A DNA stretch of 22,742 nucleotides from positions 1 through 22,742 of the forward strand of contig CABKMZ010000028.1 in the NCBI GenBank assembly GCA_902373545.1, read 5' to 3'. The DNA comes from an uncultured Actinomyces sp. GTDB taxonomy: Bacteria; Actinomycetota; Actinomycetes; Actinomycetales; Actinomycetaceae. The number at the start of each line of letters is the position of its first letter. Within the stretch, counting starts at the first letter, position 1. Positions 15,099 through 22,687 of the stretch are shown here, in pieces. The translations under genes were made by a program, and so were the position numbers. The notes under the pieces were generated by a model. That model saw only the letters and a program-made list of their open reading frames with translations. It was not told where the DNA came from and searched no databases.

Positions 15099-15431
15099 TC
15101 AGCGTGCGCGCGCCAGGCGGGAGCGCCGAGGCAGGTACCGGCGCACGTCGAAGAAGCGCAGGACCTGCATGATGCGACGCGCCAGGCGGTCGCGCACGCG
15201 CCAGATCATGGTGCATCCAACCCCGATGAAGATGGCGTTGGTGAGGAAGGAGGGCCAGGCCCCGGTGGAGGCGCAGGCCAAGGCCAGCAGGATGCAGCTG
15301 GAGACGTTCAGGGAGTGGTAGCGCAGGGAATCGGGGGCGAAGCGCTTGGAGGAGACGAGGTAGTAGGCGGCGATGGAGGCGGCTGCGCCAATCCATCCGA
15401 GGATGACAATTGCCAGGTGCGAGATGGTCAT
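15099..15431 (-). CDS. CBU_0592-like small membrane protein
   Basis: This 110-aa protein has about three hydrophobic segments: AIVILGWIGAAASIAAYYLV, SLNVSSCILLALACASTG and SFLTNAIFIGVGCTMIW. The pattern GWIGAAASIAAYYLVSSKRF, then SLRYHSLNVSSCILLAL, matches the CBU_0592/YgjV-type small membrane family of unknown function. The C-terminus is Arg-rich and cytosolic. ATG 15431 is chosen for the family start; GGAGGGGG lies a long 13 nt upstream, and a GTG at 15467 is the alternative. It is divergent from the LysR gene across 86 nt, so LysR control is plausible. Confidence 0.75.
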   Translation of the reverse strand: MTISHLAIVILGWIGAAASIAAYYLVSSKRFAPDSLRYHSLNVSSCILLALACASTGAWPSFLTNAIFIGVGCTMIWRVRDRLARRIMQVLRFFDVRRYLPRRSRLARAR

Positions 15432-15517
15432 GGCCAGAATTATTCCCCCTCCGCTAGTCAAGCACAATTGAATGGTTCTATAGTTATCTTGCAGTTTCGC
15501 TTAACAATGGAGTGTGC
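15432..15517. promoter_or_regulatory. Shared control region between LysR gene and membrane protein gene
   Basis: This AT-rich 86-nt divergent gap contains the palindrome CTATAG (15478-15483), which can serve as TATAGT on + or TATAGA on - as a -10. TTGTTA lies upstream of the - strand version at about 19 nt. LysR regulators usually bind their own divergent promoter, but I cannot pick a single T-N11-A site with confidence. Confidence 0.4.
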
Positions 15518-16432
15518 ATGGACATCGACCCTCGACGCCTACCCTTCCTTCTATCGGTAGCGCGCGAAGGCGGCATCGTCGCCGCCGCTGACATCCTCAT
15601 GGTCTCCCCCTCGGCGGTCTCCCAGCAGATCCAAAAGCTCGAGGAGGAGGTGGGCCTCAAACTCGTCGAGCGCACGACGTCGGGCGCGATCCTGACCCCC
15701 GCCGGCACCATCGTCGCCGAGGCCGGGGAACGCATCAACTCCAACATCGCCGAGGCCCTCAAGGCCCTGCGCCCGCTCACCGGACAGGTGACGGGCACGG
15801 TGACCCTCGGCGCTTTCCTGACGATCTGCCGGTCAACGCTAATCCCGGCCCTGCCCGACCTCACAGACGCACTGCCCGGCATCGACCTGCGTATCGAAGA
15901 GACGGAGGAGACCCCCGGCATGGCCGCGCTACGCACGGGCCACTTCGACATCCTCGTCATCGAGCGCGACGAGAATCCGGGTCTGGCCCCGCGCGGTTAC
16001 ACGGACATTCCGTTCATCGACGAGCCGTGGGTGCTCGTCACCCCCGACTCCGCTCCCCCGATTCGCTCAATCGAGGACCTGGCGGACCTGACGTGGCTGC
16101 GCGTCAACCCGGGCTCCAGCGGCGGCCACGTCATGCGCCGCATCACCAATGCCTTCCCGGACACACGCTGGGCACCCCACCTGTACACGACGTACGAGGC
16201 CGCCCGTTCCCTCGTGCGCGCACGCGCGGGATCGACGATTCTTCCGGCAATGGCGCTCGCCGGGGCACACACGAACGGCATGAGGGTCACGCCCCTGCCC
16301 TCGCTGGGCACGCGCAAGATCCTGCTGCGACACAAGAACCACGGGTGGAGCGAGGCGGGCGGGCCCGCGCGCGTCGTCGCCTTCCTCGCTGAGTGGCAGC
16401 GACACAACGCCTACTCCGCGCAGACGGACTGA
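15518..16432 (+). CDS. LysR-family transcriptional regulator
   Basis: This 304-aa protein has an N-terminal winged helix-turn-helix (about 5-65): RRLPFLLSVAREGGIVAAAD, SPSAVSQQIQKLEEEVG and ERTTSGAILTPAG. A substrate-binding domain follows from about residue 90 (GTVTLGAFLTICRSTLIPAL, FDILVIERDE, DIPFIDEPWVLVTP). The effector is unknown. ATG 15518 has GGAG 5 nt upstream; the GTG at 15512 overlaps that SD and is unlikely. The likely target is itself and the divergent membrane gene. It ends at a convergent terminator. Confidence 0.92.
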   Translation: MDIDPRRLPFLLSVAREGGIVAAADILMVSPSAVSQQIQKLEEEVGLKLVERTTSGAILTPAGTIVAEAGERINSNIAEALKALRPLTGQVTGTVTLGAFLTICRSTLIPALPDLTDALPGIDLRIEETEETPGMAALRTGHFDILVIERDENPGLAPRGYTDIPFIDEPWVLVTPDSAPPIRSIEDLADLTWLRVNPGSSGGHVMRRITNAFPDTRWAPHLYTTYEAARSLVRARAGSTILPAMALAGAHTNGMRVTPLPSLGTRKILLRHKNHGWSEAGGPARVVAFLAEWQRHNAYSAQTD

Positions 16433-16440
16433 CGCGCGAG

Positions 16441-16468
16441 AAAACCCCGGCCTCGTGGAGGCCGGGGT
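16441..16468. terminator. Bidirectional terminator, CCCCGGCCTCG family
   Basis: ACCCCGGCCTC (16444-16454) pairs perfectly with GAGGCCGGGGT (16458-16468) around a 3-nt loop. On the - strand it is followed by TTTTCTCG, a real T-run, so it ends the clpS-MBL operon; it also ends the LysR gene. Confidence 0.87.
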
Positions 16469-16480
16469 CATTCTCAGGGG

Positions 16481-17281
16481 TCACAGGGCGACGACCAGTC
16501 CGGCCGCCGCGAAGTCGAGCGGGCCCGTCCATGTCTGGCGCACCTCGGCGGCGACCCGGTCGCGTGGGGTCCACGGCTGGATGTGGGTGGCGATCATGCG
16601 CCCGACCCCAGCACGGGTCGCGAGCGTGCCCGCCCGCATGCCGTCCATGTGCATGTTGGGTTCGGTCTCATCCGTCGTGAAGCCGACCTCGCTCAGGAGC
16701 ACGTCGGCCCCGCGCGCGCCCTCGACGATCGAGTCGCACAGGTCGGTGTCACCCGTGTAGAACAGGGTGACGCGTCGCGAGGGGTCCTCCTCCGAGGGTC
16801 CTTCGATGCGCAGGCCGAAGGCTTCCACCGGGTGCAGGGCTCGGAAGGGGCGAATAACGAGGGGCCCCACCTCGTAGGTGCCACCCTGTGCAAGCTGCGT
16901 GAACGCGAATTCGCCGTCGTAGGACTCGCACTCGGGAGCGCCCTCAATCTGGCGCACGCGGTGCATCGTCTCGGTCGGCCCGAACAGGGACACGGGCCGA
17001 AGGGCGCAGGAGCCAGGGCCCCACTTGCGGTAGACCTGCAGGGATATGACGTCGCCCATGTGGTCCGCGTGGCAGTGCGACAGTGCCAGGGCGTCGAGCT
17101 CGCGCGGGCACACGTGCGTCCACAGCGCACCGAAGGACCCCGGCCCCATGTCGCAGACGAGAGAGAAGGTGCGCTCCTCGCCGGAGGCCGGGTCAATTCC
17201 TCGGGCCTGGACCAGGTAGGAGGACGCGGGAGACTGCGGGCCCGACATGGATCCTGTCGCGCCGATAACCGTCAGCTTCAC
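16481..17281 (-). CDS. MBL-fold hydrolase, Rv1339-like cyclic nucleotide phosphodiesterase candidate
   Basis: This 266-aa metallo-beta-lactamase-fold protein has the binuclear metal ligands in order: HCHADH (H69, H71, D73, H74), H150 (ALHP), D178 (YTGDTD) and H233 (ATHIQPW). The order murI-MBL, with rph and rdgB nearby, matches mycobacterial Rv1338-Rv1341. Rv1339 there has been reported as an atypical cAMP phosphodiesterase, so the activity here is inferred from orthology. The start is GTG, overlapping the murI TGA by 4 nt (GTGA), so it is coupled. Confidence 0.88.
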   Translation of the reverse strand: MKLTVIGATGSMSGPQSPASSYLVQARGIDPASGEERTFSLVCDMGPGSFGALWTHVCPRELDALALSHCHADHMGDVISLQVYRKWGPGSCALRPVSLFGPTETMHRVRQIEGAPECESYDGEFAFTQLAQGGTYEVGPLVIRPFRALHPVEAFGLRIEGPSEEDPSRRVTLFYTGDTDLCDSIVEGARGADVLLSEVGFTTDETEPNMHMDGMRAGTLATRAGVGRMIATHIQPWTPRDRVAAEVRQTWTGPLDFAAAGLVVAL

Positions 17282-18108
17282 GCGATTCCCCCACCGGTGT
17301 TGACGTGGGAGACAGCACCGACCTCGGGTCCCAGGAAGCGGCGCGCCAAGCGCGGGAAGTTATCCGAGGCGCCGGTGGCCAGGAACTGGTGGCGCGGACC
17401 GGAGCCTGCAGGCCACGGGTCGTGCAGGAGGCCTCGGTCCACCAGCTCGTTGTAGGTCACGTTCGCGGTCGCCTCCGAGGAGGTCACCAGCGTCACACCC
17501 TCGCCCATGACGCGGCCGATGACGCCCGTGAGCAGCGGGTAGTGCGTGCAGCCCAGGATCAGCGTGTCCACGCCTTCTTCCTTGAGCGGGGTCAGGTACT
17601 CGCGGGCCACGGCCTCGATCTCCTCGCCCGTGGTCACCCCGGCCTCGACGAAGTCGACGAAGGCGGGGCACGCCTGCTGGCTGACGGTCAGCCCGGGGAC
17701 GGCTGCGAGTGCGCGCAGGTAGGCCTCGGACTGGATGGTCGCCTTCGTCCCGATGACGCCGACGTGCTGGTTGCGCGTAGCGATGACGCTCTGGCGAGCG
17801 GCGGGCGTAATAACCTCAATGACGGGAATCCCGGCGTCGATCCAGTAGCGTTCCCGGGCGTCCGCGAGCGCGGCGGCCGTCGCCGTGTTGCAGGCGATGA
17901 CGAGCGCCTTCACGCCGCGTGAGGCGAGCTCGTCGAGGGCGGACAGCGTCAGCGAGCGCACCTGCGCGATCGCACGCGGACCGTAGGGGGTATGCTCGGT
18001 GTCGCCCAGGTAGACGATCTCTTCGTCGGGCAGCTTATCGATGACTGCACGGGCTACCGTCAGCCCACCCAGGCCCGAGTCGAAGATTCCGATCGGGGCG
18101 TTATTCAT
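17278..18108 (-). CDS. murI: Glutamate racemase
   Basis: This 276-aa enzyme interconverts L- and D-glutamate for peptidoglycan. The catalytic residues are present: Asp10 in FDSGLGG, Cys73 in ACNTAT, Cys187 and His189 in GCTHYPLL. I use ATG 18108 (MNNAPIGIFDSG) because it matches the family start and has AAGG 8 nt upstream. An in-frame ATG at 18129 overlaps the DUF2017 stop as ATGA and would add seven residues; either may be used. It is the third gene of the clpS operon. Confidence 0.96.
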   Translation of the reverse strand: MNNAPIGIFDSGLGGLTVARAVIDKLPDEEIVYLGDTEHTPYGPRAIAQVRSLTLSALDELASRGVKALVIACNTATAAALADARERYWIDAGIPVIEVITPAARQSVIATRNQHVGVIGTKATIQSEAYLRALAAVPGLTVSQQACPAFVDFVEAGVTTGEEIEAVAREYLTPLKEEGVDTLILGCTHYPLLTGVIGRVMGEGVTLVTSSEATANVTYNELVDRGLLHDPWPAGSGPRHQFLATGASDNFPRLARRFLGPEVGAVSHVNTGGGIA

Positions 18109-18125
18109 GTACTCGACCTTATTCC

Positions 18126-18698
18126 TCATTGAGAATTATTCACAGCTTCCAGCAGTGAGTCCTGCCACCAGGTGATCAGCATGTAGATCGCGGCGACCGT
18201 CTGCGCGCGCTCCCCCGTCGGCTCGCTCATGGCCATTTCTTCGACGCGCTGGGCGTCGCTCTGGTCCGAAAGGTCCAGCTCACCGGCTAAGCCGAGCCTA
18301 ATGTCGTTGAGGGCGCCCAGCCACTCCCACACGCCCTCGCGGGGGATCACGAGCGTGTCCCCGTCCCCGTGTGTGATGTGTTCAAGATCGCTGACCACTG
18401 TGCGCAGTCGGACGGACTTTTCGGTGCGCAGGAGATCCTCGGTAAGGGCGCGCATCCGGGCGGCGTCTTCGTCGTCCTCGCTCATGGAGGGCAGCAGCAT
18501 GCTCAGGCTGCGTTCGCGCGGGGCTTCGCGGCGCTGTTCGGTTTCCGTGGCGGCGCTGACCATGGACGAGGTCGAGGCGAAGTCTCCGGGATCGTCGAGG
18601 ACCACCAGGACCTCGCTGGCCAGCTGGCGCAGAAGCAGGGCCTCGCCGGTGCTCATCGACGAGGCGTAGGCGCCGTCACGATAAGCGAAGGCTTCCAT
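18126..18698 (-). CDS. DUF2017 family protein
   Basis: This 190-aa soluble protein is recognised as DUF2017, an actinobacterial family nearly always next to clpS. Features are the N-terminal LLLRQLASEVLVVLDD, the region LSMLLPSMSEDDEDAARMRALTEDLLR, WLGALNDIRLGL and the C-terminal VAAIYMLITWWQDSLLEAV. It is largely helical and acidic. Function is unknown; conserved linkage suggests a role with ClpS/ClpCP proteolysis, which is inference. It starts 3 nt after the clpS stop. Confidence 0.9.
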   Translation of the reverse strand: MEAFAYRDGAYASSMSTGEALLLRQLASEVLVVLDDPGDFASTSSMVSAATETEQRREAPRERSLSMLLPSMSEDDEDAARMRALTEDLLRTEKSVRLRTVVSDLEHITHGDGDTLVIPREGVWEWLGALNDIRLGLAGELDLSDQSDAQRVEEMAMSEPTGERAQTVAAIYMLITWWQDSLLEAVNNSQ

Positions 18699-18701
18699 GG
18701 A

Positions 18702-18989
18702 CTAGTCCCTGTCCTCTTCGATGGTGGCCCGCAGGCCGTAGGAGTGCATGGCCATGACGTCGGCTTCGATGCGTTCGCGCACGCCCGTGGACACGGTGGC
18801 ACGCCCGCGGGTGTGGACCGCCATCATGAGTTCTTCGGCGCGGGCGGTGGAATACCCGAAGTAGTTGCGAAACACGGCGGTCACGTAGCTCATGAGGTTG
18901 ACCGGGTCGTCCCACACGACGGTACGCCACCGGGGCACTGAGGTGGAGGCCTCGTGCGTGCGGGGTACGGGTTGGACAACGGTGCTCAT
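18702..18989 (-). CDS. clpS: ATP-dependent Clp protease adaptor ClpS
   Basis: This 95-aa N-recognin delivers N-degron substrates to ClpC/ClpA-ClpP. The core is complete: VVWDDPVNLMSYVTAVF (N-degron pocket, DD and the following hydrophobics), FGYSTARAEELMMAVHTRGRA and the C-terminal ADVMAMHSYGLRATIE. The first gene of the operon clpS-DUF2017-murI-MBL. TAGGGT (19001-18996) lies 6 nt upstream of the ATG and there is no SD, so it is probably leaderless. Confidence 0.95.
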   Translation of the reverse strand: MSTVVQPVPRTHEASTSVPRWRTVVWDDPVNLMSYVTAVFRNYFGYSTARAEELMMAVHTRGRATVSTGVRERIEADVMAMHSYGLRATIEEDRD

Positions 18990-19070
18990 GTGTTAACCCT
19001 AAGTCGAATTGCTTGTCCATGAAAGAGATTTCGTACCCCGGTGACACGCTTCTCAGGGTAGGCTCACACT

Positions 19071-20414
19071 ATGCCTGCATCGACATCCACTTCATTGCTG
19101 ACAGATATGTACGAGCTCACGATGCTTGACGCCGCCCTGAAGGACGGCACTGCGCATCGTCGCTGCACCTTTGAGCTGTTTGGTCGTCGCCTGCCCGCCA
19201 CGCGCCGCTTCGGCGTCGTTGCCGGGACCGGCCGAATCCTCGAGGCTCTGGAGCGTTTCGAGTTCGACGCCGATCAGATCGACTGGCTGCGCAGTCAGGG
19301 GATCGTTTCGCACGAGGCTGCGGACTTCCTGGCCTCGTGGCGTTTCACGGGTGACATCTGGGGCTACGCCGAGGGCGAGTGCTACTTCCCCGGCTCCCCC
19401 CTGCTCACCGTTGAGGGTACGTTCGCGGACTGCACGCTCCTGGAGACGCTCCTCCTGTCGATCCTCAACCACGACTGCGCCGTGGCTTCGGCCGCCTCGC
19501 GTATGACGATTGCCGCCCACGGCCGCCCCTGCATGGACATGGGTGCGCGCCGCGCTCACGAGCGCGCCGCCGTCTCTGCCGCGCGCGCCGCGATCATCGG
19601 CGGGTTCCAGGGCACCTCCGACCTGGAGGCCGCCAAGCGCTACGGCATCCGTTGCATCGGCACGGCCGCCCACGCCTTCACGCTCCTGCACGACTCCGAG
19701 CGCGACGCATTCGATTCCCAGGTCGCCAAGCTGGGCGCGGGCACGACGCTGCTCGTGGACACCTACGACATTCGGCAGGGCGTCATTAACGCGGTCGAGG
19801 CCGCGCGCGCTGCGGGCGGCGAGCTGGGCGCTGTGCGCCTGGACTCGGGCGACCTGGTCGCCGAGGCGTTCAAGGTGCGCGGACAGCTCGACGCGATGGG
19901 TGCCACCTCGACCAAGATCACGGTGACCTCCGACCTGGACGAGTACGCGATCGCCGCACTGGGTGCGGCCCCCGTCGACTCCTACGGCGTGGGTACCAAG
20001 CTCGTGACGGGTTCGGGCGTGCCGACGGCCGCCCTGGTCTACAAGGTCGTCCAGCGCGAGGACAGCGACGGAGCGATCGTGTCGGTCGCCAAGAAGGCCG
20101 AGTCGAAGTCCACGGTGGGCGGGCGCAAGGTTGCCGGCCGCGTCTTGGGCGAAGACGGCTACGCCACCGAGGAACTCCTGCTCGTGGGCACCTCCTTCGA
20201 GGAGGGCCAGGCCCTGTTGGCCGAGCGCGGCGCTCGCCCCCTCCAGGTCCAGCTGGTCCGCGGCGGCCAGATCGACGCCGAAGCCTGGGGTCCCGAGGCG
20301 CTGTCCCGCGCCCAGGACCATCACCTGAGTGCCCGTAACGAGCTGCCCTACCAGGCCTGGCGTCTGTCCGAGGGTGAGGTCGCGATCCCCACGCGCTACG
20401 AGCAGGTCGACTGA
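19071..20414 (+). CDS. pncB: Nicotinate phosphoribosyltransferase
   Basis: This 447-aa enzyme makes nicotinate mononucleotide from nicotinate and PRPP (Preiss-Handler NAD salvage). Family blocks are LLTDMYELTMLDAALKDG, FELFGRRLP, MGARRAHERAAVSAARAAII, GTSDLEAAKRYGI, GTAAHAF with His201 as the phosphorylated His equivalent, VRLDSGDL and SYGVGTKLVTG. It is divergent from clpS, as in mycobacteria (pncB1-clpS). The ATG is preceded by TAGGCT (19059-19064) at 6 nt, predicted leaderless. Confidence 0.96.
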   Translation: MPASTSTSLLTDMYELTMLDAALKDGTAHRRCTFELFGRRLPATRRFGVVAGTGRILEALERFEFDADQIDWLRSQGIVSHEAADFLASWRFTGDIWGYAEGECYFPGSPLLTVEGTFADCTLLETLLLSILNHDCAVASAASRMTIAAHGRPCMDMGARRAHERAAVSAARAAIIGGFQGTSDLEAAKRYGIRCIGTAAHAFTLLHDSERDAFDSQVAKLGAGTTLLVDTYDIRQGVINAVEAARAAGGELGAVRLDSGDLVAEAFKVRGQLDAMGATSTKITVTSDLDEYAIAALGAAPVDSYGVGTKLVTGSGVPTAALVYKVVQREDSDGAIVSVAKKAESKSTVGGRKVAGRVLGEDGYATEELLLVGTSFEEGQALLAERGARPLQVQLVRGGQIDAEAWGPEALSRAQDHHLSARNELPYQAWRLSEGEVAIPTRYEQVD

Positions 20415-20435
20415 GATCAGCTGAGTGCGCGACGA

Positions 20436-20481
20436 AGCCCCGGCCTCGTTCTCCTCGATGAGAGGGGACGAGGCCGGGGCT
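20436..20481. terminator. Bidirectional terminator, CCCCGGCCTCG family
   Basis: AGCCCCGGCCTCGT (20436-20449) pairs perfectly with 20468-20481. The stem extends through an imperfect TCTCCTC/GAGGGG part to a short loop. It separates convergent pncB and the helicase gene. Confidence 0.82.
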
Positions 20482-20519
20482 CGTTTGGTGTGATGCCTCC
20501 GCGAGGCGCGGGGCAGGGC

Positions 20520-22262
20520 TCAGTGGCGGCCGACGAACCATTCGCGCAGCAGGGCGATGCGCGCCTCGATCTGTTCAGTCGTCGCCTGGGCGACCTCGGG
20601 TCCGCCGCAGCGTGAGCGCAGGCGCGAGTGGATGGTCGCGTGGGTTTCGCCCGAGCGGCGCGACCACGTGGAGACCAGGTGCTGGAGTTCCTTGCGCTTG
20701 GCGGCGCGCACCTTGTGGGCCGGCATCCCGGCGTTCTCCTCACGCATCTTCTGCGCGGCGCGGCTCTTCTTCTGGGCGGCGACCTGACCCGCCTGGCGGG
20801 CACGCAGGAGAGTCGTCACCTGATCGGCGTCCAGCAGGCCGGGAATACCGAGGTATTCCTGTTCTTCCTCGGAGCCGACCTCGGCGCCCGCGCCCCACGC
20901 GGCGCCGTCGAAGAGGACGCCGTCGAACTCTGCGTCGGCGCCCAGGACCTCGAATTGGGAGAGCAGGTCGGAGGAAGCTTTTTCCTCGCGGTTGGCTGCC
21001 GCGACCAGGGCGTCCTCGGGGTTCCACATGTCGTCGTCGCTGGCCTCGTCGCGCTTGGGGCGGTCCAGCGCGTGGTCGCGCTCGACCTCCATGTCGCCCG
21101 CCAGGGTCAGCAGGGGCACGACGGAGGGGATGAAGACGGTGGCCGTCTCGCCGCGGCGCCGTGCACGCACGTAGCGGCCGATCGCCTGGGCGAAGAAGAG
21201 CGGCGTGGAGGCGTTGGTCGCGTAGACGCCGACCGCGAGGCGGGGCACGTCGACACCCTCGGACACCATGCGCACGGCGACCATCCACTTGTCGGTGGAG
21301 TCGGCAAACTCGGAGATACGGTCGGAGGCGTCCGCATCGTCGGACAGGACCACGGTGGGAGCCTTGCCGGTGATGAGGCGCAAGTGGCGGGCGTAGGCGC
21401 GCGCATGCTCCTGGTTCGAAGCGATAACGAGGCCGCCCGCATCGGGTACGGCGCGGCGCACCTCTTCGAGGCGCAGGTCGGCGGCACGCAGGACGGCGGG
21501 AATCCACTCACCCTTGGGGTCCAGCGCGGTGCGCCAGGCTTGCTTCATCATGTCCTTGGTCAGGGGCTCGCCCAGGCGGGCGCTGACCTCGTCGCCGGCG
21601 TTGGTACGCCAGGCCATCTGACCCGAATAGGACATGAACAGGACGGGGCGCACGACGTTATCTTTCAGGGCATCGCCGTAGCCGTAGGTGTAGTCGGCGC
21701 GCGAGCGTCGGATGCCCTCCTCGTCCTCTTCGTAGGTCACGAAAGGGATCGGCGAGGTGTCAGAGCGGAAGGGCGTGCCCGTCAGAGCCAGGCGACGCGT
21801 CGCGTCCGTGAAGGCCTCGCGCACACCGTCGCCCCACGACAGGGAGTCGCCGGCGTGGTGGATCTCGTCGAGGATGACCAGGGTGCGGTAGGCGCGGGTG
21901 CGCGCCGCGTGGACGGCCGGGTTGGAGCCGATCTGGGCGTAGGTGACGGCGACGCCGTCGAAGTGCGAGCCGGCCACGCCCTGCGCGTTCGTAAAGTCGG
22001 GGTCGATGTGGATGCCGAAGCGCGCAGCGCTCGAGGCCCACTGGCCCTTAAGGTGCTCGGTGGGGCACACGACGGTGAGCTTGTCGACGACGCCGCGGGC
22101 GATCAGCTCGGTCGCGAGCGTCAGCGCGAAGGTCGTCTTACCCGCGCCAGGCGTCGCGACCGCCAGGAAGTCGCGCGGAGAGGCGGCCATGTAGCGTTCC
22201 AGGGCAGCGGCCTGCCAGGCGCGCAGCCTACCAACGGGCGCGCGCCGAGTCGTCTCGCTCAC
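20520..22262 (-). CDS. SF2 DEAD/DEAH-box helicase
   Basis: This 580-aa SF2 helicase has Walker A ATPGAGKT (36-43), Walker B LDEIHHAGD, motif III LTGTPFR, motif V MVSEGVDVPRLAVGVYATNA and motif VI QAIGRYVRARR. The layout resembles ComFA/RadD/UvrB-type restriction-like helicases. The C-terminal 180 residues are charged and helical (AQKKSRAAQKMREENAG; KELQHLVSTWSRRSGETHATIHSRLR) with no recognised domain. The substrate is unknown; the family is widespread in actinobacteria next to DUF3039. The GTG start overlaps the DUF3039 TGA (GTGA). Confidence 0.92.
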   Translation of the reverse strand: MSETTRRAPVGRLRAWQAAALERYMAASPRDFLAVATPGAGKTTFALTLATELIARGVVDKLTVVCPTEHLKGQWASSAARFGIHIDPDFTNAQGVAGSHFDGVAVTYAQIGSNPAVHAARTRAYRTLVILDEIHHAGDSLSWGDGVREAFTDATRRLALTGTPFRSDTSPIPFVTYEEDEEGIRRSRADYTYGYGDALKDNVVRPVLFMSYSGQMAWRTNAGDEVSARLGEPLTKDMMKQAWRTALDPKGEWIPAVLRAADLRLEEVRRAVPDAGGLVIASNQEHARAYARHLRLITGKAPTVVLSDDADASDRISEFADSTDKWMVAVRMVSEGVDVPRLAVGVYATNASTPLFFAQAIGRYVRARRRGETATVFIPSVVPLLTLAGDMEVERDHALDRPKRDEASDDDMWNPEDALVAAANREEKASSDLLSQFEVLGADAEFDGVLFDGAAWGAGAEVGSEEEQEYLGIPGLLDADQVTTLLRARQAGQVAAQKKSRAAQKMREENAGMPAHKVRAAKRKELQHLVSTWSRRSGETHATIHSRLRSRCGGPEVAQATTEQIEARIALLREWFVGRH

Positions 22263-22591
22263 TTGCCGGAGCCCTTACCGCCGTCGGAGAAGGGCCAGTT
22301 GCGCCCATTTTTACCCATGGAGTCGCGCAGTTCCTTGCACGTGGGGCACACGGGGTACTGGGAGGCGTCACGGGTGGGAATCCAGACCTTGCCGCACAGA
22401 GCGACGACGGGCTGGCCGGTCACCATCGAGGAGTTCGCCTTGTCTTTGCGCACGAAGTGGGCGAAGCGGTCGCCGTCGCCGTCCGTGCGTTCCTTGCGGG
22501 TCTCGGTGCGCTCCAGCAGGCCGGTCGAGGACGCGGTGGAGGGGCCGGAGGGCGCGGAGGGGCCGGTGGGTTCGTCAAGGGCGTTACGCAT
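22259..22591 (-). CDS. DUF3039 family protein
   Basis: This 110-aa protein has a low-complexity Pro/Ser/Thr N-terminus, then the conserved core GDRFAHFVRKDKANSSMVTG, PVVALCGKVWIPTRD and YPVCPTCKELRDSM. The CxxC plus the earlier Cys may bind Zn. Function is unknown; constant coupling to the SF2 helicase suggests an accessory role. TACAAT (22604-22599) lies 7 nt before ATG 22591 and overlaps the alternative ATG 22600, so I take 22591 as a leaderless start. Confidence 0.88.
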   Translation of the reverse strand: MRNALDEPTGPSAPSGPSTASSTGLLERTETRKERTDGDGDRFAHFVRKDKANSSMVTGQPVVALCGKVWIPTRDASQYPVCPTCKELRDSMGKNGRNWPFSDGGKGSGK

Positions 22592-22670
22592 GGGGTCCAT
22601 TGTACGACCCGCAGGTGGTCAAGGGCGGGATGCGGCGTACGCGGGGAGCGGAAGCACCGGGCGCGACAAT

Positions 22671-22682
22671 GCCCCGGCCTCG
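22671..22682. other. Half-copy of the CCCCGGCCTCG terminator arm
   Basis: GCCCCGGCCTCG matches the left arm of the three terminators in this window, but no right arm follows before the IS-like end at 22688. The rest may lie beyond an inserted element outside the window. Confidence 0.5.
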
Positions 22683-22687
22683 CTGGG

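Noticed and set aside
15045..15560. 171-codon + strand frame beginning just after the TTGACT/TAATTT promoter
   Set aside because: Gly/Ala/Asp/Gln-rich product without motifs, antisense to a recognisable membrane protein and running into the LysR gene in another frame.
19092..20324. 410-codon frame antisense to nicotinate phosphoribosyltransferase
   Set aside because: Shadow of a clear enzyme gene.
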